A stretch of DNA of 50,041 nucleotides. Origin: Butyricicoccus pullicaecorum. GTDB taxonomy: Bacteria; Bacillota; Clostridia; Oscillospirales; Butyricicoccaceae. Location: NCBI GenBank assembly GCA_021531865.1, contig JAFBIW010000015.1, forward strand, positions 1-50,041, written 5' to 3'. The notes under the pieces were generated by a model. The model was not told the DNA's origin, did not search any database, and worked only from the letters and a program-made list of their open reading frames with translations. Shown here piece after piece: positions 1 through 7,296 of the stretch (its first letter is position 1; each line of letters begins with the position of its first letter). The translations under genes and the position numbers were made by a program.

Positions 1-185
1 TCATTTAATCGACTTTAGAGTCTGACGTTGTCGTCTTATTTTAAGTGGATTTACGACTTCCACCGATTTACTCTTGGGTAGTTCCCAAAAGGAATTTCAG
101 GTTCGTCTTTTCAAGCTTTCTCGTTGTTTAATTTACAAGGTACAAATCCTCGCTGTCCTCAGCCTTTCGGCTTCATCAGTCAGCT
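1..185 (-). other. Leader of an rRNA operon (16S gene outside window)
   Basis: Read on the minus strand, this stretch lies downstream of three strong tandem promoters. It contains a hairpin (about 150-175) and a TTGTAAATTAAACAAC-type element resembling the sequence often found before 16S and 23S genes in Firmicutes. There is no credible open frame. The rRNA would begin left of position 1, so the identification rests on the promoters and leader motif only. A tRNA cluster or other highly expressed RNA operon is the alternative. Confidence 0.65.
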
Positions 186-190
186 TGTTT

Positions 191-219
191 ATTATACCGC
201 ACTCCATTCGGTTTGTCAA
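191..219 (-). promoter_or_regulatory. rRNA promoter, proximal (TTGACA-17-TATAAT)
   Basis: On the minus strand TTGACA (219-214) and TATAAT (196-191) are separated by exactly 17 bp, a perfect sigma-A consensus. A- and T-rich tracts lie upstream and would act as an UP element. The initial transcribed region (AAACAAGCTG) resembles that of the other two promoters. Confidence 0.85.
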
Positions 220-323
220 GAACTTTTTTAACTTTTTTCAAAGTTTTTTGAGCTTTGAAAAGCGTTTTGAAGTCCTTTCCGAACTTTTTGAGCGGTTTCA
301 CTGACCAAGCGGTCAGCTTATTT

Positions 324-352
324 ATAATACCACATCGCGAAGCCCTTGTCAA
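324..352 (-). promoter_or_regulatory. rRNA promoter, middle (TTGACA-17-TATTAT)
   Basis: On the minus strand TTGACA (352-347) and TATTAT (329-324) have a 17-bp spacer. A-tracts upstream (353-385) fit an UP element. The spacer end GTGG and downstream AAATAAGCTG match the neighbouring copies. Confidence 0.82.
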
Positions 353-418
353 CAACTTTTTTCAAGTTCTTTTCAAGTTTTCACTTTGCGGCCGCCGCTC
401 TCTCGAAGCAGCTTATAT

Positions 419-447
419 AGAATACCACCTCCTTCGACAGATGTCAA
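419..447 (-). promoter_or_regulatory. rRNA promoter, distal (TTGACA-17-TATTCT)
   Basis: On the minus strand TTGACA (447-442) and TATTCT (424-419) have a 17-bp spacer ending in GTGG and are followed by ATATAAGCTG, as in the other two copies. A-rich sequence precedes it (448-475). Confidence 0.78.
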
Positions 448-569
448 CAGCTTTTTTCAAGTTTTTTGAAAATTATCCACAGGATGTGGATGTGTCCGAA
501 AACCGATGCGCCAGTCGAAGAACCGGGCTTCTTTTCCTTTTCCTGTGGAATCTGTAATATAGATGACTC

Positions 570-598
570 TTTACAATCCCGCGCGCGCGTGTTACCAT
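570..598 (+). promoter_or_regulatory. Promoter of smpB
   Basis: TTTACA (570-575), a 17-bp spacer and TACCAT (593-598) lie about 30 bp before the smpB start. The -10 is weak, so this is a moderate call. Confidence 0.5.
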
Positions 599-627
599 AA
601 GGGTACACCACGCGAAAGGAGTCTGTC

Positions 628-1095
628 ATGGCGATCAAAAAAGGCATCAAGCAGGTCACGTCCAATAAGAAAGCATGGCATGACTACTTTGTTGATGAGA
701 AATTCGAGGCCGGAATCGAGCTGGTCGGCACCGAGGTCAAATCCATCCGTCTGGGACAGATCAACCTCAAGGATTCCTACTGCTCCTTTAAAGATGGCGA
801 ATTATACGTCGTCGGCATGCATATCTCTCCTTATGAAAAGGGCAACATCTTTAATAAGGACCCGATGCGCAAGCGCCGCCTCCTCATGCACAAGAAAGAG
901 ATCCTGAACCTGTTCGGCAAGACCAAGCAGGACGGCTATACGCTGATCCCGCTCTCCGTGTATTTCAAAAATTCGCGGGTCAAGGTCGAGCTGGGGCTGT
1001 GTCGCGGCAAAAAGCTGCACGACAAGCGCGACAGCATCGCGAGACGCGACGCGGCGCGGGAGATGGACCGCGTGATGAAAAGCAGAAACCGGTAA
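628..1095 (+). CDS. smpB: SsrA-binding protein SmpB
   Basis: The 155-residue protein has the typical SmpB length. SmpB binds the tRNA-like domain of tmRNA and brings it to stalled ribosomes for trans-translation. Recognisable stretches are the N-terminal [20 protein letters not shown], the [11 protein letters not shown] segment, the HISPYEKGN loop and the C-terminal GKKLHDKRD with a basic tail, which folds as a helix in the decoding centre. The ATG is preceded by a good AAAGGAG site. The tmRNA gene follows 41 bp downstream, the usual smpB-ssrA partnership, with no terminator between them. Confidence 0.97.
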   Translation: MAIKKGIKQVTSNKKAWHDYFVDEKFEAGIELVGTEVKSIRLGQINLKDSYCSFKDGELYVVGMHISPYEKGNIFNKDPMRKRRLLMHKKEILNLFGKTKQDGYTLIPLSVYFKNSRVKVELGLCRGKKLHDKRDSIARRDAAREMDRVMKSRNR

Positions 1096-1136
1096 AAAGC
1101 AAGCGAAGAGTGACCGCCGTTTCTGAACGCCGATAC

Positions 1137-1491
1137 GGGGACGTAAAGGCTTCGACGGGGGTGCTGAAGCCGGGATAGCGGGCGGAAGTGAGACGCTTCC
1201 TTAAAAGTCTCAACTTGTTTATAAATTAAACAACAACAGAACTACTCTTCAGGCTGCCTGATTTAGGCTGGCCCGTCATCCCCGGGAGGACCGCGGCCCG
1301 GGTGCATGGCGTCGATCAGCGGTGAACGTGTACGGATTAAGAGTTGCGTCCGTCATGTAAAATGACTCTACTCAAGCGGTAAGCCTGTTTGCCGGCGTGC
1401 CGCGGCGGGAATTCCAAAAGACAAACTGCGCCCGGAGAGATCCTTGTGGATGTGCTTTCGGACAGGGGTTCAATTCCCCTCGTCTCCACCA
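1137..1491 (+). ncRNA. ssrA: Transfer-messenger RNA (tmRNA)
   Basis: The 5' end GGGGACG pairs with CGTCTCC near the 3' end to form the acceptor stem, followed by ACCA (1488-1491). The TTCGAC motif after the 5' strand and the T-arm GGTTCAATTCC are both present. The tag reading frame ends in ...RTTLQAA with a TGA stop (1259-1261), which fits the hydrophobic AA-ending degron recognised by ClpXP-type proteases. The resume codon is probably one of the AAC codons at 1229-1237. The length of 355 nt is normal. Confidence 0.96.
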
Positions 1492-1498
1492 CGAAAAA

Positions 1499-1530
1499 AG
1501 TCCTGATCGTTTTAGATCAGGACTTTTTTT
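1499..1530 (+). terminator. Terminator of ssrA
   Basis: A perfect 10-bp stem AGTCCTGATC/GATCAGGACT has a 6-nt loop and is followed by a run of T. It starts 8 nt after the tmRNA CCA. Confidence 0.95.
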
Positions 1531-1542
1531 GTTTTTTCAGGG

Positions 1543-1864
1543 TTTTGATCGCCGATCCGGATGCGAACTGCGCCCGCCAGTCGAGCGCGGCGCGGAGCGG
1601 TACATCCTCCCGCCCAAGGAGTTCTATCTGCTCTTCCTCCTGCTCTCCTACCCCGGCCGGATCTTCACGCGCAGCTACCTGATGGACGAGATCTGGGGCC
1701 CCGAGTCGGACACCGTCCACACGACGATCAACGTCCATGTCAACCGCCTGCGCGCCCGCTTTGGCGGCTGGCCCGAGTTTGAAATCGTCGCCGTGCGCGG
1801 ACTGGGCTACAAGGCCGTCATCCACCCGGAAGCCGCCGCCCTCCCCACGCCGCAGCCGGGCTGA
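1543..1864 (+). pseudogene. Tail of an OmpR-family response regulator (remnant)
   Basis: The translated stretch LPPKEFYLLFLLLSYPGRIF, followed by a DEIWG segment, a VHVNRLRARF recognition helix and VRGLGYKAV, is the C-terminal winged-helix DNA-binding domain of OmpR/PhoB regulators. The receiver domain is missing. The reading frame seems to shift near 1580 (DPDANCARQ in one frame, VERGAERYILPP in the next). It starts right after the tmRNA terminator with no start codon or ribosome-binding site. I see it as decayed coding DNA, not a functional gene. Confidence 0.75.
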
Positions 1865-1914
1865 GACGTGCAAATTCCCCGGGCGCTTCGCCCTGCGTTT
1901 TGTTCAAAATCGCC

Positions 1915-1944
1915 TTTGCATCCCCGCGAAAACCGTGCTATGAT
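1915..1944 (+). promoter_or_regulatory. Promoter before the MATE leader
   Basis: TTTGCA (1915-1920), an 18-bp spacer and TATGAT (1939-1944). The predicted start at about 1951 coincides with the first base of a terminator hairpin. Confidence 0.6.
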
Positions 1945-1950
1945 ACAGAT

Positions 1951-2002
1951 ACAGCGTGTGGCGTCACTGCGTAAATCCAGTTGTGCCGCACGCTGTTTTT
2001 TT
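1951..2002 (+). terminator. Terminator-like hairpin 1 in MATE leader
   Basis: CAGCGTGTGGC (1952-1962) pairs with GCCGCACGCTG (1985-1995), one G-T pair, and is followed by seven T. It would stop transcription about 50 nt after initiation unless relieved. Confidence 0.75.
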
Positions 2003-2039
2003 CTGTTCCTTATTTTATAACCACCCGGCGTCCGCCGGG

Positions 2040-2097
2040 AAGGCGTGCCGCCCGGGAAGCCCCATCCGGCTTTCCCCGCGCACGCCTTTTCTATTTT
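2040..2097 (+). terminator. Terminator-like hairpin 2 in MATE leader
   Basis: The outer stem AAGGCGTGC/GCACGCCTT (2040-2048, 2080-2088) encloses an inner stem GGGAAGCC/GGCTTTCCC and is followed by TTCTATTTTT. An alternative hairpin CCCGGCG/CGCCGGG just upstream (2024-2039) competes with its 5' arm, as in attenuators. The MATE ribosome-binding site follows immediately. Confidence 0.6.
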
Positions 2098-2114
2098 TCA
2101 TGGAGGCGATCCCA

Positions 2115-3548
2115 ATGCATCAAAAATCAAACACCTTTCTTGAAACCGAGCCGGTCGGGCGGCTGATGCGCCGGTACGCCGTGCCCTGCATCATCTCCCT
2201 GCTGGTCGCGGCGCTCTATAACATCGTCGACCAGATCTTCATCGCCAACGCGAGCGACCTCGGCTCCTACGGCAACGCGGCAAACACCGTCGTCTTTCCG
2301 CTGACCGTCGTGGCGCTCGCCATCGCGGTCATGATCGGAGACGGCTGCTGCGCCTTCGTCAGCCTGAGTCTGGGCGCGAACTGCCGGGAGGACGCGCACC
2401 GCAGCATCGGCAGCGCGATCGTGCTGTGCGTCTCGCTCAGTCTCATCCTGACCGCGCTTTATCTGCTGCTTTCGGAGCCGATTTTGACCGTGTTCGGCGG
2501 ACGGGTCAATGAGGAGACCTTTTTCCATTCTAAGGAATATTTCTTCTGGATCACGCTCGGCGTGCCGTTCTATATGTTCGGCCAGGCCATGAACCCGATC
2601 ATCCGCTCGGACGGCAGTCCCAAATACGCCATGGCCGCAACGCTGGCCGGCGCGGCCGTCAACACCGTGCTCGACCCGCTCTTCATTTTTGTCTTCCACT
2701 GGGGCATGATGGGCGCGGCCGTCGCGACCGTGCTCGGTCAGATTTTGACCGCCCTGCTCTCGGTGCACTATCTGTGCCATATGAAGGCCGTCCGGCTGGA
2801 AAAGAGCAGCTTCGACCTCCATCTCCCGCTCGCCCGCCGCTATCTCCCGCTCGGCATTTGCAGCTTTCTCTCCCAGATCTCGCTTGTCGCCGCCATGGCC
2901 GCGATCCAGAACATGACCCTGAAGTACGGCGCGCGCGACCCGGTCTTCGGACAGGCGCAGTACGCCCAGATCCCGATGGCCGTGCTGGGCATCGTCATGA
3001 AATTTTTCCAGATCGTCATTTCGATCGCGGTCGGCATGGCCGCGGGCTGCATCCCGATCGTGGGCTACAACGTGGGCGCGGGCCGTCCCGAGCGTGCGCA
3101 CAGCCTGTTCGCCCGTCTGCTGGCCGCCGAGGCTGCGGTCGGCGCGGTCGCCCTTGTGATCGTCGAGCTTTTCCCCCGTCCGCTCATCGGCATCTTCGGC
3201 GCGGCGGGCGAGAGCGCCTATTACACCGAATTCGCCGTCCGCTGCTTCCGCGTCTACCTGTGCATGATGGTGATGGCCACGGTCAACAAGGCCACCTTCA
3301 TCTATTTGCAGTCGCTCGGCAAGGCGCTCCTCTCGACCGCCCTGTCGATGGTGCGCGAGGTCGTGTTCGGCGTGGGCTTCGCCCTGCTGCTGCCCCGTTT
3401 CTTCGGGCTGGACGGCGTGCTGTATTCGATGCCGGTCTCGGATGTGCTGACCTTCCTGCTCTCCCTTATCGTCATCCGTTATACCCACCGCATCCTCTCC
3501 CCGACCGGCTTGCCGCGCGGGCGGAAAACTGATATAATCATAGAATAA
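2115..3548 (+). CDS. MATE-family multidrug exporter
   Basis: The 477-residue polytopic membrane protein has the two-bundle MATE organisation. Its N-terminal RRYAVPCIISLLVAALYNIV is followed by a DQIFIAN segment typical of MATE helix 1, and the second half repeats the pattern (IPMAVLGIVMKFFQIVISIA, GYNVGAGRPERA). MATE proteins expel cationic drugs or dyes with Na+ or H+. I chose ATG 2115 because GGAGG at 2102-2106 is correctly spaced; an in-frame ATG at 2100 overlaps that site. The gene stands alone behind a long structured leader with two terminators, which suggests attenuation control. The substrate cannot be inferred. Confidence 0.9.
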   Translation: MHQKSNTFLETEPVGRLMRRYAVPCIISLLVAALYNIVDQIFIANASDLGSYGNAANTVVFPLTVVALAIAVMIGDGCCAFVSLSLGANCREDAHRSIGSAIVLCVSLSLILTALYLLLSEPILTVFGGRVNEETFFHSKEYFFWITLGVPFYMFGQAMNPIIRSDGSPKYAMAATLAGAAVNTVLDPLFIFVFHWGMMGAAVATVLGQILTALLSVHYLCHMKAVRLEKSSFDLHLPLARRYLPLGICSFLSQISLVAAMAAIQNMTLKYGARDPVFGQAQYAQIPMAVLGIVMKFFQIVISIAVGMAAGCIPIVGYNVGAGRPERAHSLFARLLAAEAAVGAVALVIVELFPRPLIGIFGAAGESAYYTEFAVRCFRVYLCMMVMATVNKATFIYLQSLGKALLSTALSMVREVVFGVGFALLLPRFFGLDGVLYSMPVSDVLTFLLSLIVIRYTHRILSPTGLPRGRKTDIIIE

Positions 3549-3574
3549 AAGAACAGAAACGGGAGGGACAGCCA

Positions 3575-3664
3575 TGCGCAGACAGCTTGCGGACGCAGCG
3601 GCTGACCGGCGTCAAGAAGTCGACCGACGTGCTCAAGGAAGCCATGCCCTGCGATTACGAATAA
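3575..3664 (+). pseudogene. Possible 3' gene remnant
   Basis: One frame reads ...RLTGVKKSTDVLKEAMPCDYE and then stops, which looks like the C-terminus of a normal high-GC protein. It has no start or ribosome-binding site in that frame. An overlapping 32-codon frame starting at ATG 3574, with GGGAGG upstream, is an alternative small ORF. I do not recognise the parent family. Confidence 0.35.
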
Positions 3665-3707
3665 TCGCCTGATATAGAACACAGATCTTTCATTTACATA
3701 TCTCTCC

Positions 3708-3747
3708 GCGTCCGTCCGGGTCTTATGACCCGGGCGGACGCTTTTTT
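3708..3747 (+). terminator. Terminator after MATE / remnant
   Basis: GCGTCCG-TCCGGGTC pairs with GACCCGGG-CGGACGC around a TTAT loop, followed by six T (3742-3747). Confidence 0.9.
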
Positions 3748-3759
3748 GCGCCCTTCGCC

Positions 3760-3787
3760 TTGCAAGATCGGCAAAATCATGTAAACT
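3760..3787 (+). promoter_or_regulatory. Promoter of the aldo/keto reductase-lysR operon
   Basis: TTGCAA (3760-3765), a 16-bp spacer and TAAACT (3782-3787), followed by a roughly 90-nt leader. Confidence 0.45.
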
Positions 3788-3879
3788 ATAAGAAGAGACC
3801 CCCGGACAAACGACAGGGTCTGCAAATTTGATTCCCAAAACCTGTTTGTTCCGATTTTTCAGAAAAAGGAGGTTCCTCC

Positions 3880-4719
3880 ATGGAGGATTTCATTCTGTCC
3901 AACGGCGTGCGCATGCCCAAGATCGGCTACGGCACCTACCTCGTCGAGGATGACGCGGGCGTATCCGTCGTCAAAGCCGCGCTGGACGCGGGCTACCGCC
4001 ACATCGACACCGCCGCCTTCTACGGCAACGAGGAACAGGTCGGGCAGGCGCTGGCGGCGTCCGGCCTGCCGCGCGGCGAGCTGTTCGTCACCACCAAGGT
4101 CTGGCGCGACGCGCTGGGCTATGACCGCACGATGCGCTCCTTTGAAGCGTCCATGCAGCGCCTGGGGCTTGAGCAGCTCGACCTGCTTCTGCTCCACTGG
4201 CCCACCCGGGAGCCGGGCGATCCCGAAAGCCCGGCGCTGTGTCTGGAAAGCTGGCGCGCTTGCATCGAACTGTACCACGCCGGACGGGTGCGCGCCATCG
4301 GCGTGTCCAACTTCCTGCCCCACCACCTGCTGCCCCTGCTCGAGACCGAGGTTTCGCCTATGGTCAACCAGATCGAGTTCCACCCGGGCTACACCCAGCA
4401 GGCAACCGTCGATTTCTGTCAGGCGCACAACATCCAGATGGCCGCGTGGAGCCCGCTCGGCCGCGCCCGGATGCTGGCCGACCCCCTGCTGACCGAGCTG
4501 GCCGGACGCTACGGCAAGACGCCCGCCCAGATCTGCATCCGCTTCGCCCTCGAATGCGGCATCTGCCCGCTGCCCAAGTCGTCCTCGCCCGAGCGGATGC
4601 GTCAAAACCTCGAAGTATTCGATTTCGCGCTTTCGCCCGCCGATTTCTGGCGGATCGCCAGCCTGCCGCCCGTCGGCTGGTCGGGTCTGCACCCCGACCG
4701 TCCGCGCGCCGCGCTCTGA
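3880..4719 (+). CDS. Aldo/keto reductase
   Basis: The 279-residue protein is a complete NAD(P)H-dependent (alpha/beta)8-barrel oxidoreductase of the AKR5-like bacterial group. The catalytic tetrad is visible: Asp43 (HIDTAAFYGNE), Tyr48, Lys73 (VTTKVW) and His106 (LLLLHWP). NADPH-binding signatures GVSNF and LPKSSSPERMRQNLEVFDF are present. The substrate is probably a small aldehyde or ketone such as methylglyoxal or a keto-sugar, but this is not readable. AAAAGGAGG precedes the ATG. A LysR regulator follows after 19 bp in the same direction, so it may control this gene or respond to its substrate. Confidence 0.93.
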   Translation: MEDFILSNGVRMPKIGYGTYLVEDDAGVSVVKAALDAGYRHIDTAAFYGNEEQVGQALAASGLPRGELFVTTKVWRDALGYDRTMRSFEASMQRLGLEQLDLLLLHWPTREPGDPESPALCLESWRACIELYHAGRVRAIGVSNFLPHHLLPLLETEVSPMVNQIEFHPGYTQQATVDFCQAHNIQMAAWSPLGRARMLADPLLTELAGRYGKTPAQICIRFALECGICPLPKSSSPERMRQNLEVFDFALSPADFWRIASLPPVGWSGLHPDRPRAAL

Positions 4720-4738
4720 CCCGGCCGGAGGGCGCGCC

Positions 4739-5626
4739 ATGCTTGATTTCCGCCTGCACACCTTCCTGACCCTGTGCGAGACCATGAACTACACCCGCGC
4801 CGCCGAGCGGCTGTGCATCACCCAGCCCGCCGTCAGCCAGCACATCCACTTCCTCGAAGCGCACTACGGCTGCCGCCTGTTCACCTACCAGAACAAGACC
4901 CTGCGCCTGACCCCGGCGGGCGAGACCCTGTGCGGGCTGGCGCACTCGCTGGCCTACAACAGCCGCAAGATCGAAGAAGCGCTGGCCCACCCCGGCCCGG
5001 CCGCCCTGCACATCGGCGCAACCAAGACGATCGGCTCCTTTGTCATCGCCCCGCTCGTCAGCCGCTTCCTGCGCGCCCATCCGCACTGTTCGTTCTCGCT
5101 GACCGTGGACAACACCGACCACCTGCTGGCCGGACTGGACCGGGGCGTGCTCGACTTCGCCCTGATCGAGGGCTTCTTCGACAAGGGGCGCTACGGCTCC
5201 CGCCTCATGCGCGAGGAGGCCTTCTTCGGCATCTGCGCGCCCGATCACCCGCTCGCCGGGCAGACCGTGCCGCTTCACCGCCTGTTCGCCGAGAACCTGA
5301 TCGTGCGCGAGCCCGGCTCGGGCACCCGCGACATCTTCGAAACACTGGTGCGCGAGCACAACCACACCCTTACGAGCTTCGCCGGGGTGACCGAGATCAG
5401 CGACTTTTCGGTCATGAAGACCCTCGTCGCGCAGGGGCTGGGCATTACCTTTGTCTACGCCCCGGTCGCCGCCGCCGAGCTGGCCGCCGGGACGCTCGCG
5501 CGCATCGACCTTGAGGGCCCGCCCATCCTGCGCGAGTTCAACTGCGTCTACCTGCGCGACAGCCTGTTCCCCGGCCTTGTCGATGAATGGCTGACCGGCG
5601 CACCCGAAACGTACAGGGCGGTATAA
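4739..5626 (+). CDS. LysR-family transcriptional regulator
   Basis: The 295 residues comprise an N-terminal winged helix (about 1-60) with the canonical NYTRAAERLCITQPAVSQHI and a type 2 periplasmic-binding effector domain (about 90-290). The N-terminus and effector domain resemble the CysB/CbbR/YtlI group; the ligand is unknown. The GGAGG site lies in the 19-bp gap after the aldo/keto reductase. Because the gene is co-directional with its neighbour, rather than divergent as is common for LysR members, it is presumably co-transcribed. Confidence 0.93.
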   Translation: MLDFRLHTFLTLCETMNYTRAAERLCITQPAVSQHIHFLEAHYGCRLFTYQNKTLRLTPAGETLCGLAHSLAYNSRKIEEALAHPGPAALHIGATKTIGSFVIAPLVSRFLRAHPHCSFSLTVDNTDHLLAGLDRGVLDFALIEGFFDKGRYGSRLMREEAFFGICAPDHPLAGQTVPLHRLFAENLIVREPGSGTRDIFETLVREHNHTLTSFAGVTEISDFSVMKTLVAQGLGITFVYAPVAAAELAAGTLARIDLEGPPILREFNCVYLRDSLFPGLVDEWLTGAPETYRAV

Positions 5627-5643
5627 AACTTTTCCACAAATTT

Positions 5644-5689
5644 CACCCCGTTTTTTGTCCCTTCTGCGGCATGAAAACGGGGTGTTTTT
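5644..5689 (+). terminator. Terminator after lysR
   Basis: CACCCCGTTTT pairs with AAAACGGGGTG around a 19-nt loop, followed by TTTTT. Confidence 0.85.
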
Positions 5690-5815
5690 GTGCTACAATG
5701 GGTGCTATCCGAAACTTCATCTGTTTGATCGAAGGGCGGCCAGCATCCCCCGGCAGCGCTTGCATCTCACAGCGCCGCGCCCGCGCGGCTCTGCCGCGAT
5801 TTTTGCCGGTTGTGC

Positions 5816-5844
5816 TTGCCCTCTCTCATAAAATGAAGTATACT
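5816..5844 (+). promoter_or_regulatory. Promoter of trkA-trkH
   Basis: TTGCCC (5816-5821), a 17-bp spacer and TATACT (5839-5844), about 87 nt before trkA. The rest of 5690-5930 shows no gene. Confidence 0.6.
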
Positions 5845-5930
5845 GGACTTAATTCCATGCGATTATTTTCCATATCACACCGCCCGGGGGAGATCAAAAC
5901 GGGCGGATATTTGAAGAGGATGAAAAAACT

Positions 5931-7292
5931 ATGAAAATTATCATTGCCGGCGACGGCAAGGTCGGTCTGGCGCTGACCGAGCAGCTGCTCGAGGAGGAGC
6001 ACGAGCTGGTCGTCATCGACTCCAACCCGCGCGTGCTCCAGAGCAGTCTCGACCAGTTCGACGTCATGACCGTGCAGGGCAACGGCGCGGCCATGGAGAC
6101 GCTGCGGCAGGCGGCAATCGACGAGGCCGACCTGCTGATCGCCGCCACCAGCGCGGACGAGATCAACCTGCTCTGCTGCCTGACCGCCCGCCGCATGAAC
6201 CCAAGCATCCACACGATCGCCCGGGTACGCAATCCCGAATACGCCGAGCAGCTCTACGCCATGCGTGAGGCCCTCGGCCTGTCCATGCACATCAACCCCG
6301 AGCTGAGCGCCGCGCATGAGATCTTCCGCCTGCTCCAGCTCCCCAGCTTCCTGCGGCGCGACACCTTCGCCAAGGGCCGTGTCGAGCTGGTCGAGCTGCG
6401 CGTCATGGCCGACAGCCGCTTGAATGGCATCGCCCTGAGCCAGCTCTACCAGATCGCTCGCGTCAAGGTGCTGGTCTGCGTCGTCGTGCGCGGCGGCGCG
6501 GTCGTCATCCCGGACGGCAGCTACGTCCTGCGCGAGGGCGACCACATCTACGTCACCGCCAAGACGGTCAATCTGGCGCAGCTTCTCAAAAACCTGGGCA
6601 TCGCCAGCCAGAAGATCCGGCAGGTCATGCTGGTCGGCGGCGGCCGCATCAGCTTCTATCTGGCCGCCCGCCTGCTGGACGCGGGCGTGGGCGTCAAGAT
6701 CATCGAGAAAAACTATGACCGCGCCGCCCGGCTGGCCGAGCTGCTGCCCCGCGCCTCGATCGTGCTGGGCGACGGCTCCTCCCAGTCCCTGCTCGACAGC
6801 GAGGGCGTCGGCCGCACCGACGCCGTCGTCACCCTGACCGACATGGACGAGGAAAACATCGTCATTTCGATGTACAGCCACGCCGCGGGCGTCAAAAAGG
6901 TCATCACCAAGGTCAACCGCATCGAATACGGCAGCATGTTCTCCGAAATGGGCGTCGGCAGCGTCGTCAGCCCCAAGGAGCTGTGCTCGACCAACATCGT
7001 GCGCTATGTGCGCGCCATGCAGAACCAGACCGGCAGCGTCGTCGCCCTGCACCGCATCGCCGACGGCCGCGCCGAGGCGCTCGAGTTCCGCGTGGACGCC
7101 TCGGTGCGCTGGCGGAGCACCCCGCTGCGCGACATCCCGCTGCGCCGCGGCATCCTGATCTCCTGCATCACACACAAAAGCCAAACCATCATCCCGGACG
7201 GCAGCAGCTCCTTTGAGGACGGCGACACCGTCGTCGCTGTGACGACCGGTTCCCAGTCCATCCGCATGATGAACGACATTTTCGAGGCGTAA
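5931..7292 (+). CDS. trkA: Trk potassium uptake regulator TrkA
   Basis: The 453-residue cytoplasmic protein has two tandem RCK units, each an NAD-binding Rossmann RCK_N domain followed by an RCK_C domain. The first (about 1-215) starts MKIIIAGDGKVGLALTEQLL with the GxGxxG-type loop, and the second (about 225-453) has VMLVGGGRISFYLAARLL. This is the usual full-length TrkA layout. It gates the TrkH channel in response to nucleotides. trkH follows after 4 bp, so the two are translationally linked. Confidence 0.95.
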   Translation: MKIIIAGDGKVGLALTEQLLEEEHELVVIDSNPRVLQSSLDQFDVMTVQGNGAAMETLRQAAIDEADLLIAATSADEINLLCCLTARRMNPSIHTIARVRNPEYAEQLYAMREALGLSMHINPELSAAHEIFRLLQLPSFLRRDTFAKGRVELVELRVMADSRLNGIALSQLYQIARVKVLVCVVVRGGAVVIPDGSYVLREGDHIYVTAKTVNLAQLLKNLGIASQKIRQVMLVGGGRISFYLAARLLDAGVGVKIIEKNYDRAARLAELLPRASIVLGDGSSQSLLDSEGVGRTDAVVTLTDMDEENIVISMYSHAAGVKKVITKVNRIEYGSMFSEMGVGSVVSPKELCSTNIVRYVRAMQNQTGSVVALHRIADGRAEALEFRVDASVRWRSTPLRDIPLRRGILISCITHKSQTIIPDGSSSFEDGDTVVAVTTGSQSIRMMNDIFEA

Positions 7293-7296
7293 CGGC

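Noticed and set aside
74-557. Short plus-strand frames rich in Phe and Ser near the left edge
   Set aside because: They overlap strong minus-strand promoters and A/T tracts and have no ribosome-binding site.
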